Shown: piece by piece, positions 7,963 to 16,812 of the stretch
How the letters are laid out: each line of letters opens with the position of its first letter
How positions within the stretch are numbered: position 1 is the stretch's first letter
Assembly: GCF_009906835.1 (NCBI RefSeq)
Contig: NZ_CP047652.1
Location: 1,240,001 to 1,304,000 of the forward strand
Length of the DNA: 64,000 bases
Reading direction: 5' to 3'
Origin: Aristophania vespae
GTDB lineage: Bacteria > Pseudomonadota > Alphaproteobacteria > Acetobacterales > Acetobacteraceae
Program-made: the position numbers and the translations under genes
Notes under the pieces: model-generated
What the model was told of the DNA's origin: nothing
The model's database searches: none
Seen by the model: the letters and a program-made list of their open reading frames with translations, nothing else

Positions 7963-8739
7963 ATGAAATTAAGGCTGATCCATTCTCTCCTGCTGAGTTC
8001 TGTACTGCTCAGCTGTAGCATTTTCACTACAGCCAGCATGGCACAGATTTCTACGAATTTTGATGTACTCCCCAAGGGAGACAAAAATTCAGCACCGCAG
8101 GCTGAAAAAAAAACGAAATCTGTGGCGCGTTCATCGCCTTCATCAAAAGCTATTCAGCAAGCTAAAACTGGCTCCCCCTCTTCCGCAGCCCATACGACGC
8201 TCCCGGCAATCCCTCAAGAACCGCCAAAACCCGTCATTATTCCACCTCCTTTTGTGCCGGTGCCCACTCATCCAGCCGTTGCACCAACAGACATAAAAGC
8301 AGATCAGGCCGCTAAAAGTCAGTTTGTTTCCCTGGCCGGTACAAAGCGCGTTTTATTTGACACTCTTTCATATAGTTTAAATCAAGAAACGATCGATGCT
8401 GTTTCTAATTTGGGGAAAGAATTAGCAAGTCAGCCACATAAACGAATTGTGCTGGAAAGCTATGCTAATATTCCAGGAGATGATCCCTCTCAGCCACGCC
8501 GTGTTGCTCTTGCAAGAGCTTTGGCGATTCGATCTCTTTTAATACGCAGTGGCGTAGCCACTACGAGAATCTATCCTATTGCTCATGGTAGAACTGAGGC
8601 TCAAGATAAGGAGCCGGCTGACAGGGTAGATATTAGACTTGAAGAAAATCCTGTTAAATATGTCCCTCTGTCTATTGCAGCACCTGAAAATACAGATCCT
8701 GCTCTGACCGATCCTCAAAAAAGGAGTTCAGTACAATGA
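7963..8739 (+). CDS. Periplasmic OmpA-like domain protein
   Basis: A 258-residue exported protein: signal peptide of about 27 residues ending SMAQ, a Pro/Ala/Lys-rich linker to about residue 115, then an OmpA-like peptidoglycan-binding domain (KRVLFDTLSYSLNQETIDAV, then IVLESYAN, RVALARALAIRSLLIRSGV, and RVDIRLE). The usual D and R ligand residues of OmpA (NxxLSxxRA) are replaced by PRRVALARA, so peptidoglycan binding should be weaker or different. Its stop overlaps the start of the MotA-like gene by four bases (ATGA), and a MotB-like gene follows. The three proteins probably form one envelope assembly. Confidence 0.75.
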   Translation: MKLRLIHSLLLSSVLLSCSIFTTASMAQISTNFDVLPKGDKNSAPQAEKKTKSVARSSPSSKAIQQAKTGSPSSAAHTTLPAIPQEPPKPVIIPPPFVPVPTHPAVAPTDIKADQAAKSQFVSLAGTKRVLFDTLSYSLNQETIDAVSNLGKELASQPHKRIVLESYANIPGDDPSQPRRVALARALAIRSLLIRSGVATTRIYPIAHGRTEAQDKEPADRVDIRLEENPVKYVPLSIAAPENTDPALTDPQKRSSVQ

Positions 8740-9791
8740 CACGCCCAACGCGCTATCTGGTCAGAATGGTTCTATTTTTGCTTATCATTGCAGGGCTGGG
8801 CTTTTATCTCTCACCAATGCTGAAACATGCCTTTATGGCCAATCCTGGGCTAAATGGTACAATCTTAGGTATCTTGGTGTTAGGCATTATCTGGAATTTC
8901 CATTTAATTATTCGTCTATATCCTGAGATAAATTGGGCTGATGGCCTTCGTCAAAAACGCTCCGGCCTAACAGTACGACCCAAAACACGCTTATTAGGCG
9001 TACTTTCGGGAGCCATTAAACAAACGCAAAGCGAACAGGTGCCCTTGACGCTATCTCCTCAAAGAACAGAAACACTTCTTGATAGTTTGAGTGCGCGCAT
9101 GGATGAAGGGCGTGATATTTCACGCTACACAACGCAACTCCTTATTTTCTTGGGCCTTTTAGGTACATTTTACGGGCTACTCCTTACATTACGCTCCATT
9201 GCGGATGTTATTGGCGGGTTGCCTTCGGTCAATGCTGATGTCGGACTTATGTTTGACCATGTAAAAAATGGATTGGTCCGTCCATTGACAGGTATGGCCA
9301 CAGCTTTTTCTGGGTCAATGTTTGGCCTAGCTGGTGCGCTTATTCTTGGCTTTTTAGATCTAACAACAGGGCAGGCTCAAAACCGCTTTTTTAACGAACT
9401 TGAAGATTGGCTTACTAATCTTGTTAATACAAAATCCGAGTCCAGCAGCGTTACAACAAGTGCCGCTATAAATGCACTGACAAGCCAAAATGAACCTGAA
9501 GCTTTCACCGCCACTATGGAAGATTGGCTGCCTCGTGTTCAGGATTTCATGCGTCTTACGACCGAAAATGTTTCTTTATTGCAGCAAAACCTCACAATCT
9601 TGCGGGCTTTAGTTCGTGATGGTCAGGAAGGTCAGCAACAAGTTATCGCAACGCTTAAAGAAATATTGAATAATCTTGAGCAGCAAGGACGCGAGCAAGC
9701 TTCAATTCAGCTATTACAGGAGATTGAACGCCAGTTAAAAAGCCTGCGTGACGAGATGCGCGAAAATCGTATAGCAGCGAAAGAACTGTAA
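8736..9791 (+). CDS. MotA/TolQ/ExbB-like proton-channel family protein
   Basis: A 351-residue inner-membrane protein. Two N-terminal transmembrane segments (about residues 10-28 and 42-60) are followed by a cytoplasmic region, then two more segments: LLIFLGLLGTFYGLLLTL near 133 and the SGSMFGLAGALILGF helix near 198. The GLLGTFxGL motif and the Thr/Pro-rich helix pair are typical of MotA/TolQ/ExbB stators. The C-terminal 100 residues are a long coiled coil. Together with the MotB-like partner two bases downstream it resembles the ZorA-ZorB pair in architecture, but no defence effector genes are adjacent. Similar pairs are common housekeeping genes in alphaproteobacteria. Confidence 0.75.
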   Translation: MTRPTRYLVRMVLFLLIIAGLGFYLSPMLKHAFMANPGLNGTILGILVLGIIWNFHLIIRLYPEINWADGLRQKRSGLTVRPKTRLLGVLSGAIKQTQSEQVPLTLSPQRTETLLDSLSARMDEGRDISRYTTQLLIFLGLLGTFYGLLLTLRSIADVIGGLPSVNADVGLMFDHVKNGLVRPLTGMATAFSGSMFGLAGALILGFLDLTTGQAQNRFFNELEDWLTNLVNTKSESSSVTTSAAINALTSQNEPEAFTATMEDWLPRVQDFMRLTTENVSLLQQNLTILRALVRDGQEGQQQVIATLKEILNNLEQQGREQASIQLLQEIERQLKSLRDEMRENRIAAKEL

Positions 9792-9792
9792 T

Positions 9793-10764
9793 ATGGCACG
9801 GCGCAAACGTAATACACATAGCGCAATAAATGCCTGGCCTGGCTATGTAGATGCTCTCTCTACATTGCTTATGGTCATTACATTTGTTTTGCTCGTTTTT
9901 GTCATTGGGCAACAATTTCTTTCTGCAACTATTACGCAAAAAGAACGCACTCTTTCTTCTTTAAAAGAACAGGTTGACCACCTGGCTAAAGTTTTGTCCC
10001 TGAGCCAAGAAGAGGTCAAACAGCTTAAAAGTGATAATCAGTTAAAAAATGCAGAATTAGCCACTCTGAAGGAAAATTTGGATGAAAAATCCAAAAACCT
10101 GCAAGAGTTACAAGAAAAATCTAGCTCGCTTGAAGCAACGCAATTTAGAGACATTCTTGATTTATCTAAACAAGTTTCAGCACTGTCTCAGCAACTGGAA
10201 ATGATTTCTAAAGCGCTTGACCTTGAAAAGCAGAAAGAATCTGACAAAGATCAACAAATTGAGGATCTGGGCAAAAAGCTAAATATAGCGTTGGCAGATA
10301 AAGTCACTCAGCTCAAACGTTATCGCTCCGAATTTTTTGGGCGTTTAAGAGAAATTCTTAAAGGCAAACATGGCATTGAGGTGAAGGGAGATCGCTTTAT
10401 TTTCCCTTCAGAAATTCTTTTTCCTACAGGAAGTGCTGAGCTAACAGCCGAAGGAAAAAGTGAAATTCGGACCCTTGCCAAAACATTTCGCAGTGTTGCT
10501 TCAACGATTCCCAAAGATATTCCCTGGATCTTACGCGTTGATGGTCATGCAGACCGTATGCCCATACATAGTATTTTCCCGAGTAACTGGGAACTTTCTT
10601 CAGCAAGAGCAATTACAGTTGTAAAAATGCTTATTGCTGAGGGCGTTGACCCGCACCATCTCGCAGCGACAGGGTTTTCCGTCTATCAACCTCTTGCAAA
10701 AGGTACGAGTGCCGAGGACTATGCCCGTAACCGACGCATTGAGTTCCGCTTAACTGATCGCTAA
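9793..10764 (+). CDS. MotB/ZorB-like OmpA-domain stator protein
   Basis: A 323-residue inner-membrane protein with a single transmembrane helix (about residues 22-42) preceded by GYVDALSTLL. Asp20 at the membrane edge is the expected proton-relay residue of MotB/ExbD/ZorB. A coiled coil spans roughly residues 50-175. The C-terminal OmpA-like domain has FPTGSAELTAEGKSEI, VDGHADRMPI and NWELSSARA, a canonical peptidoglycan-binding set. It should pair with the MotA-like protein encoded immediately upstream to make an ion-driven, cell-wall-anchored complex. What force it delivers is unknown; no flagellar genes are nearby. Confidence 0.8.
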   Translation: MARRKRNTHSAINAWPGYVDALSTLLMVITFVLLVFVIGQQFLSATITQKERTLSSLKEQVDHLAKVLSLSQEEVKQLKSDNQLKNAELATLKENLDEKSKNLQELQEKSSSLEATQFRDILDLSKQVSALSQQLEMISKALDLEKQKESDKDQQIEDLGKKLNIALADKVTQLKRYRSEFFGRLREILKGKHGIEVKGDRFIFPSEILFPTGSAELTAEGKSEIRTLAKTFRSVASTIPKDIPWILRVDGHADRMPIHSIFPSNWELSSARAITVVKMLIAEGVDPHHLAATGFSVYQPLAKGTSAEDYARNRRIEFRLTDR

Positions 10765-10825
10765 CTCCTAAATTGCTTGTTTTTGACGTAATGACAGAAA
10801 CAACGGAATCACCTATAGAAATGCC

Positions 10826-12628
10826 ATGACTAATACACCGCTCTCTTTGATCCGAAACTTCTCAATCATTGCTCATATTGACCATGGCAAATCAACCCTG
10901 GCTGACCGTCTTATCGAGGCCTGTGGCGCCCTAACAGCCCGAGAAATGAAAGGGCAGGTTCTTGATTCGATGGAACTTGAGCAAGAGCGCGGTATTACAA
11001 TCAAGGCCCAGACCGTGCGTCTGACCTATCCGGCCAAAGATGGTAAGATTTATACCCTGAATCTCATGGATACACCGGGCCATGTTGATTTTGCTTATGA
11101 AGTAAGTCGTTCCCTTGCCGCCTGTGAAGGCTCATTGCTTGTTGTAGACGCTTCTCAGGGAGTAGAGGCTCAAACACTAGCCAATGTTTACCAGGCAATT
11201 GACGCTAACCACGAAATTGTACCTGTCCTTAATAAAATTGATCTTCCTGCTGCCGAGCCAGAACGTGTTAGAACTCAAATTGAGGACGTTGTAGGTATTC
11301 CGGCAGATGACGCAGTCGAAATTAGTGCAAAAACAGGCATTAATATCGAAGGCGTTCTAGAAGCTCTTGTAGAGAGGCTTCCTGCCCCAGTGGGTGACGA
11401 TAAGGCGCCGCTACAGGCCTTGCTGGTTGATAGCTGGTATGACCCTTATTTGGGTGTGATCATTTTGGTGCGTATTAAAGAGGGGCGACTAAAACGCGGC
11501 GATAAGATTCGCATGATGCAAACAAATGCGACTTATCATGTAGATCAGGTTGGCGTCTTTTTGCCCAAAATGAAATCCGTCGATTCATTAGGCCCAGGTG
11601 AAATTGGCTATATTAATGCGGCTATCAAAACAGTGGCTGACTGTAATGTGGGTGATACAATCACACTTGATAACCGCCCTGCAGAAAAAGCTCTTCCTGG
11701 TTTTAAACCCTCCATTCCAGTGGTGTGGTGTGGCCTGTTCCCTATCGATGCAGATGATTTTGAAAAATTACGCGACAGTTTAGGCAAACTACGCCTCAAT
11801 GACGCATCTTTTCATTTTGAAGCAGAAACCTCTGCAGCTCTGGGATTTGGCTTCCGCTGTGGATTCCTTGGATTACTCCATTTAGAAATTATTCAGGAAC
11901 GTCTTTCCCGCGAGTTTAATCTTGATCTTATAGCAACAGCTCCTTCGGTTGTTTACAAAATTGAACGGACAAACGGCACAGTTGAAGACTTACATAATCC
12001 AGCTGATATGCCTGACCTCTCGCAAATAGAGCGCATCGAAGAACCCTGGATTAAAGCTTCAATCCTCGTGCAAGATGAATATCTTGGTGCTGTTTTAAGT
12101 TTATGTAGTGAGAGGCGTGGCATTCAAATTGACCTCACTTATGTAGGCAATCGCGCCATGGCCACATATCGCTTACCACTTAACGAAGTCGTATTCGACT
12201 TTTATGACCGTTTAAAATCGCTGACACGCGGCTATGCCTCATTTGATTATCAAATGGATGGTTATGAAGAAAGCGACCTTGTGCGGATTTCCATTTTGGT
12301 CAATCACGAACCTGTCGATGCGCTCGCTTTTGTTGCTCACCGCTCAGCAGCAGAAGCCAGAGGCCGCTCTATTTGTGCAAAATTAAAAGACCTAATTCCC
12401 AAACAACTTTTTAAAATTGCTATTCAAGCTGCCATTGGCTCCAAAGTTATAGCACGCGAAACCATTGGCGCCCTTTCTAAAGATGTGACAGCCAAATGTT
12501 ATGGCGGTGATATTTCGCGTAAAAGAAAGCTACTTGATAAGCAAAAAGAAGGTAAAAAGCGCATGCGTCAGTTTGGTAAGGTTGAAATCCCTCAAAGCGC
12601 CTTCCTTGCAGCTCTTAAAATGGATTGA
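10826..12628 (+). CDS. lepA: Elongation factor 4 (LepA)
   Basis: A 600-residue translational GTPase of normal LepA length. G motifs: G1 [11 protein letters not shown]2 [10 protein letters not shown]3 DTPGH, G4 NKIDLP and G5 SAKTG. The LepA-specific C-terminal domain ends [22 protein letters not shown], which is diagnostic. EF4 acts on ribosomes in back-translocation or in 30S assembly under stress. It is followed after only five bases by a glycosyltransferase gene, an unusual downstream neighbour that is probably co-transcribed. Confidence 0.97.
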   Translation: MTNTPLSLIRNFSIIAHIDHGKSTLADRLIEACGALTAREMKGQVLDSMELEQERGITIKAQTVRLTYPAKDGKIYTLNLMDTPGHVDFAYEVSRSLAACEGSLLVVDASQGVEAQTLANVYQAIDANHEIVPVLNKIDLPAAEPERVRTQIEDVVGIPADDAVEISAKTGINIEGVLEALVERLPAPVGDDKAPLQALLVDSWYDPYLGVIILVRIKEGRLKRGDKIRMMQTNATYHVDQVGVFLPKMKSVDSLGPGEIGYINAAIKTVADCNVGDTITLDNRPAEKALPGFKPSIPVVWCGLFPIDADDFEKLRDSLGKLRLNDASFHFEAETSAALGFGFRCGFLGLLHLEIIQERLSREFNLDLIATAPSVVYKIERTNGTVEDLHNPADMPDLSQIERIEEPWIKASILVQDEYLGAVLSLCSERRGIQIDLTYVGNRAMATYRLPLNEVVFDFYDRLKSLTRGYASFDYQMDGYEESDLVRISILVNHEPVDALAFVAHRSAAEARGRSICAKLKDLIPKQLFKIAIQAAIGSKVIARETIGALSKDVTAKCYGGDISRKRKLLDKQKEGKKRMRQFGKVEIPQSAFLAALKMD

Positions 12629-12633
12629 GATAA

Positions 12634-14010
12634 ATGCCCAGGACGGGAGCTTTACTTTGCGTGCGAAACGCACGAAAGACACTTCACTGGTGGATTGCTC
12701 ATCACTTAGCTGTTGGCTTTACAACACTTTATATCTGTGATGATCATTCTGATGATGGCACATGGGAGTTTCTCCAAACAGCCGCTCATCGTTATGATCT
12801 AAGAATCAGCCAAACTGATTTGAGCATTACGTCACCTGAAGAGCGTCGTGAGAAAGCACAAAGAGAACTTGTTCGGGAACAACATCAAAATATCAGCTGG
12901 ATTCTCCCTCTTGATTTAGATGAATATTTTTATCCAGAGAGCGGTTCAGTTAGAGCTTTTTTAGCTGACCTCAAAGCACGATATGGAGAAGAAACATTCA
13001 ATCTCACTCTGTCTTTTCCGATTAATTGGTGTATTAGCGGCTTAAATGGCCATCATCCTGATAATATAACAGGCAATAGCCCTTCGCCGCGTACGCTCTT
13101 TAACCGTCATGCGCCACAAGAATTTCAGGACCATAGAATCGTTCGCTTTATTTGCCGCCCTGAAGCATTGGCAGAAACGTTACCTGACCCCTTTAGCTGG
13201 TCAGATCATGATGTTGACTGGTCGTTGGGGCGCATTATGCATGATGCGGCTGCGCAATCACAAGGCGATGTGAGACTTCATTACGACAGAAATGAAGAGG
13301 TTTTTATCCATGCAGATCGCTTTTTATGTCAAACGCAGCTAATTGCAGCAAGAATTTTACAGGCCGCGTTATTAGCTCTTTCCTATAAACTTAGAGAAAG
13401 ACCAATACAAAATTTTGACGAAGAGCAATTATCGATAAAACTTTATAAAGTCGTATCTAACGGCATGATATTATATTTCGATCATGATCATAATAAGATT
13501 GTGTGGCAAAATATAGATCAGACCCAGCAAACAGAACTGGCACCATTTTATCTTATAGGCGATATTAAAGATTCGATTCCCCGAAATGGACTCAATTTAT
13601 GGGGCTATATTCTTCCAGCTGAAAAATTATCGTCTTATGAAAACTATCTTTCTGTAAAACATAGCTATAGTGAGCTACTCGGCTTTTTGCCTTTGGGTTT
13701 ATATTATAAAAACAATAAATATAATTTGATTAATAGCGCTAGTAATGAATGCTTATTTGAGGAACCATGTTCTTTTGAGTTAGTATCTTTTCTTTCTGAC
13801 AGCGCACTCATTAACCAAACGGTTTTTCAGCAATTTTCTACTCTGTTCAAATATGGTCACACAGCCCCGGCTCTCATAAAAGCACTTAAAGAACTTCCAT
13901 GGATTGCGCCCTCTATATTAGGCGCTGCATTACTTCATTTATCAGAAAAAGAAAAAGCCCAAATTTTGCCTCTATATTTGCAAGACATATTCGGTGCTGC
14001 CTCCAAATAG
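12634..14010 (+). CDS. Glycosyltransferase family 2-like protein with unassigned C-terminal region
   Basis: A 458-residue protein. The N-terminal 200 residues look like a Glyco_tranf_2_4 domain: GALLCVRNARKTLHWWIAHHLAVG, then ICDDHSDDGTWEFL for the nucleotide-sugar fold, and the metal-binding acidic motif PLDLDEYFYP near residue 92. A basic stretch and FIHADRF follow. From about residue 235 to the end I recognise no domain; base composition there is more AT-rich than in lepA. No membrane segment is evident. Acceptor and sugar are unknown; roles in lipopolysaccharide or exopolysaccharide synthesis would be guesses. Confidence 0.7.
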   Translation: MPRTGALLCVRNARKTLHWWIAHHLAVGFTTLYICDDHSDDGTWEFLQTAAHRYDLRISQTDLSITSPEERREKAQRELVREQHQNISWILPLDLDEYFYPESGSVRAFLADLKARYGEETFNLTLSFPINWCISGLNGHHPDNITGNSPSPRTLFNRHAPQEFQDHRIVRFICRPEALAETLPDPFSWSDHDVDWSLGRIMHDAAAQSQGDVRLHYDRNEEVFIHADRFLCQTQLIAARILQAALLALSYKLRERPIQNFDEEQLSIKLYKVVSNGMILYFDHDHNKIVWQNIDQTQQTELAPFYLIGDIKDSIPRNGLNLWGYILPAEKLSSYENYLSVKHSYSELLGFLPLGLYYKNNKYNLINSASNECLFEEPCSFELVSFLSDSALINQTVFQQFSTLFKYGHTAPALIKALKELPWIAPSILGAALLHLSEKEKAQILPLYLQDIFGAASK

Positions 14011-14034
14011 AGTTTTTCAAAAAGGAGTCAGCTC

Positions 14035-15366
14035 ATGTTTCTAACGTGGCTTGATCGTTTTTTCCATATATCACAAAGAGGTTCTACAATTTCTCGCGAA
14101 ATTGTAGCAGGACTCACGGTTTTTGGAGCAATGGCTTATATCATGGCCGTTAATCCAACTATTTTATCCGCTACTGGCCTCGCACGTCATGACATGGTTA
14201 TGACAACCATAGCAGGAGCCGTCGCAGGCACCCTCATTATGGCTCTCTGGGCTAAACTTCCTATAGCTTTAGCCCCAGCCATGAGTAGCAATGTCCTTTT
14301 TACACAAGTGATCATCGTGCAAGGACATTTTAGCCCGCGTACGGCTTTTACTGTTGTATTTTGTAGTGGTCTTTGCTTTACGGCCCTAGCACTGACCCAA
14401 TTACGGCAAAAAATCATTAATGGTTTCCCCCCCGCTATTATTATTGGAGTTCAGGCGGCAATCGGTGCATTTGTAGCGCGTCTGGGACTTATTACAGCAG
14501 GAATAGCCGTACCTTCCCCTGGGGGCTTAGCATTTGGCTCTCTTTCTGACCCTTCTGTCATCCTTGCCCTAAGCGGTATTGCTCTTTGTGCTGCTTTTCT
14601 TATTTGCAAAATACCGGCAGGTTTTTTGATTACAATTTTTGTTTTAACCATCACAGGGTTATTTGTACCTAACGGGCATGGCGGGGTTATTACGCAGTTA
14701 CCTAATCGCTTTTTTGACTGGCCTCATTATCCGACACATCTACTATTTCCATTCGATTTTAAAGAATTTTTTTCACATTTAGGATTGTTAATTCCTATTA
14801 CGCTTTATCTTTTATTAAGCGATTTTTTTGACGCAACAGCTACACTTATGAGCGTAGTGCAACGTTCAAATCTTCACGAAAATACTGGGAAATTAAAACT
14901 TGATTCGAGCGCTTTTGCTGCAGATGGGCTTGCAAGCGTTGTTGGTGCTACTTTAGGGACAAGCACAGTCTCGGCCTATGTTGAAAACCTAGCTGGAGCT
15001 GAGGCTGGAGCACGAACTGGTCTTGCAGCCATTGTGGTAGCCTTATTATTTGCTCTTTCCTGTGTTTTATGGCCCCTTATAACAGCCATCCCTGCCCTTG
15101 CCATATCGCCTATTCTTGTTTTGGTTGGCTTAAGTATGACCAGTTGCCTTGGTCGCTTGTCTTCCTCTTTAGATGAAGCCCTTGCACCACTTTTTATGTT
15201 TCTTATAGCAGCTGTTACAGGAAACTTTATGCTCAGCCTGACTTGTGGTATGCTGCTTTATTCAGGATTAGCAGTAGTTTCCAGGCAATTTTCTCGATTA
15301 ACACCGGTTGTTTTAAGTTTGGATATCGTTTTTATAGGCTACATGGTTTTACAAACGTATTTTTAA
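14035..15366 (+). CDS. NCS2/AzgA-type purine permease
   Basis: A 443-residue polytopic membrane protein of the azaguanine-permease group of NCS2 transporters. Characteristic stretches are REIVAGLTVFGAMAYIMAVNPTIL at the N-terminus (AzgA signature), LPIALAPAMSSNVLFT (normally LAPGMGLNAFF) and DFFDATATLMSV in the middle. GTSTVSAYVENLAGAEAGARTGLAA near residue 315 is the conserved substrate-site loop. About twelve hydrophobic segments are visible. Hypoxanthine/guanine uptake is the family expectation. The conserved APGMG is altered to APAMS, so substrate range may differ. The C7 tract at 14427-14433 is in frame. Confidence 0.85.
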   Translation: MFLTWLDRFFHISQRGSTISREIVAGLTVFGAMAYIMAVNPTILSATGLARHDMVMTTIAGAVAGTLIMALWAKLPIALAPAMSSNVLFTQVIIVQGHFSPRTAFTVVFCSGLCFTALALTQLRQKIINGFPPAIIIGVQAAIGAFVARLGLITAGIAVPSPGGLAFGSLSDPSVILALSGIALCAAFLICKIPAGFLITIFVLTITGLFVPNGHGGVITQLPNRFFDWPHYPTHLLFPFDFKEFFSHLGLLIPITLYLLLSDFFDATATLMSVVQRSNLHENTGKLKLDSSAFAADGLASVVGATLGTSTVSAYVENLAGAEAGARTGLAAIVVALLFALSCVLWPLITAIPALAISPILVLVGLSMTSCLGRLSSSLDEALAPLFMFLIAAVTGNFMLSLTCGMLLYSGLAVVSRQFSRLTPVVLSLDIVFIGYMVLQTYF

Positions 15367-15390
15367 TATATTTTCTTAGTCAGTTTCACG

Positions 15391-15441
15391 ATGTCTTTAC
15401 GGAAAATATGTATTGGCGAGGTTATTTTGCCATAAAGACAT
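15391..15441. repeat. Strong inverted repeat between purine permease and xseB
   Basis: Nine-base outer arms (ATGTCTTTA and TAAAGACAT) enclose further pairing of AAAATA with TATTTT around a loop of about 14 bases, with one mismatch and one bulge. There is no following T tract on the + strand, so it is not a standard intrinsic terminator. It sits 25 bp after the permease stop in a gene-free stretch of about 265 bp. The rest of that stretch (15442-15632) holds no coding or RNA signal I can support. It may be a transcript-end stabiliser or protein site. Confidence 0.5.
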
Positions 15442-15632
15442 GGTAAATTAAAAAGCCTCTATGGAGTCTAAAAACCTAGGGGATGTGGTCTTTTTCATGC
15501 TTAGTAAGAGCCATGAATTAAACTATCAACGCATTCTCTCTTATTAGGGCTAGAAAAAGATGTTATATCGCTGTAAGTCTTCCGGTCTTTATGTAACTTT
15601 TTTCAGTCACTGTGCCGATAGCTAACGCTCTT

Positions 15633-15905
15633 ATGTCTCAATCCTTACAAAATTCTCTTAAAGATTTATCATTTGAAGATGCACTCTCAGAGTTAGAAAC
15701 CATTGTGCGTAATCTTGAGGGCGGCCAGCTCACTTTAGAGAAAGCCATAACAGCCTATGAGCGTGGCGCTGCCTTGCGTCAGCATTGTGAAGCCCGATTA
15801 GGTGAAGCAGAAATGCGCGTAAAGGCGATTGTGCAAAAGAGCGATGGGTCTCACGGCCTGCAAGATTTACCCCCTAGTTTTAGTGCCTCTGAGGAGACTG
15901 CTTAA
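15633..15905 (+). CDS. xseB: Exodeoxyribonuclease VII small subunit
   Basis: A 90-residue protein with the full XseB signature: LSFEDALSELETIVRNLEGG, then LTLEKAITAYERGAALRQHCEARLGEAEMRV. It is the small helical subunit that binds XseA in the cytoplasm. The frame is open to a GTG at 15612, but the ATG at 15633 gives the usual length. It starts the conserved xseB-ispA-dxs-tlyA cluster, zero to eight bases separating each gene, so it is almost certainly one operon. xseA is not in the window. Confidence 0.93.
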   Translation: MSQSLQNSLKDLSFEDALSELETIVRNLEGGQLTLEKAITAYERGAALRQHCEARLGEAEMRVKAIVQKSDGSHGLQDLPPSFSASEETA

Positions 15906-16805
15906 ATGACCGCCCTTCCCCTAAAGGAAGCCCTTAACCAGGCTTGTCACGAGATTGAGCGGACAATTGATGTTTTGCTCCCGCTAGTACCTGGTGATGA
16001 AAATATTTTAATTGAAGCCATGCGCTATGCAGCCCTAGGTGGTGGTAAGCGCTTAAGAGGCTTTCTCATATTAGAAACGGCAGCACTTTTTGATGCCCCT
16101 CGTGAAGCCGCGTTAAAAGCCGCCGCTTCGGTTGAATTTTTGCATGCCTATTCTCTTGTGCATGACGATCTTCCTGCTATGGATGATGACGATCTGAGAC
16201 GGGGCCAGCCTTCAACCCATAAGAAATTTAATGAAGCCATTGCTATCCTTGCTGGTGACGCGTTACAGACAAGCGCTTTTGAAGCTATTTTAGATCCATC
16301 CACTAAACTAGATGCTTCGATAAGAGCAGAGCTTGCTTTAAGCCTTGCAAAAGCTTCAGGCTCGACTGGAATGGTCGCTGGGCAAGTTATTGACATACGT
16401 GGTGAAGGGCGCGCACTGCCTTTAGAAGAAGTAAGCCGCCTTCATGCCCTTAAAACAGGTGCTTTAATTCGCTATTCTGCCGAAGCAGGTGCAATTTTAG
16501 CGGGCATTTCAAAAAGTGATCCTCGCCGACAGGCCTTATTAAGTTATGGCGCTGATATTGGTACAGCCTTCCAAGTTGCTGATGATGTTCTTGACAGCAC
16601 CGCAAGCACCGAAGAATTAGGAAAAACAGCTGGCAAGGATGAAGATGCCAGCAAATCAAACTATGTTGCACTCTTAGGCATAGAAGGTGCTCGCGCAGAA
16701 GCAAGACGCCTTATTGAAAGGGCTAGAAATTCCCTAGAAATTTTTGGCCCCCGTGCCGAAACTCTCCGCTCCCTTGCGGATTATTTTGTAGAACGCAGGA
16801 GCTAA
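15906..16805 (+). CDS. ispA: Polyprenyl synthetase, farnesyl diphosphate synthase
   Basis: A 299-residue prenyl-elongating enzyme. The first Asp-rich motif is [14 protein letters not shown] near residue 84 and the second is [23 protein letters not shown] near residue 222. The [10 protein letters not shown] segment near residue 42 is the usual diphosphate-binding site. IspA condenses IPP with DMAPP/GPP to make FPP for quinones, hopanoids and undecaprenyl phosphate. Adjacent dxs supplies the pathway's first committed step, a common linkage in proteobacteria. It starts directly after the xseB stop. Confidence 0.94.
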   Translation: MTALPLKEALNQACHEIERTIDVLLPLVPGDENILIEAMRYAALGGGKRLRGFLILETAALFDAPREAALKAAASVEFLHAYSLVHDDLPAMDDDDLRRGQPSTHKKFNEAIAILAGDALQTSAFEAILDPSTKLDASIRAELALSLAKASGSTGMVAGQVIDIRGEGRALPLEEVSRLHALKTGALIRYSAEAGAILAGISKSDPRRQALLSYGADIGTAFQVADDVLDSTASTEELGKTAGKDEDASKSNYVALLGIEGARAEARRLIERARNSLEIFGPRAETLRSLADYFVERRS

Positions 16806-16812
16806 TCGTCTT

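Noticed and set aside
8060-8296. Overlapping gene inside the OmpA-like gene
   Set aside because: It is a frame shadow of the Pro/Lys-rich linker with low-complexity translation and no ribosome site.
7963-10764. Zorya defence system
   Set aside because: Only ZorA/ZorB-like architecture is present; no ZorC/D/E effector genes flank it, and lepA and suhB are neighbours.
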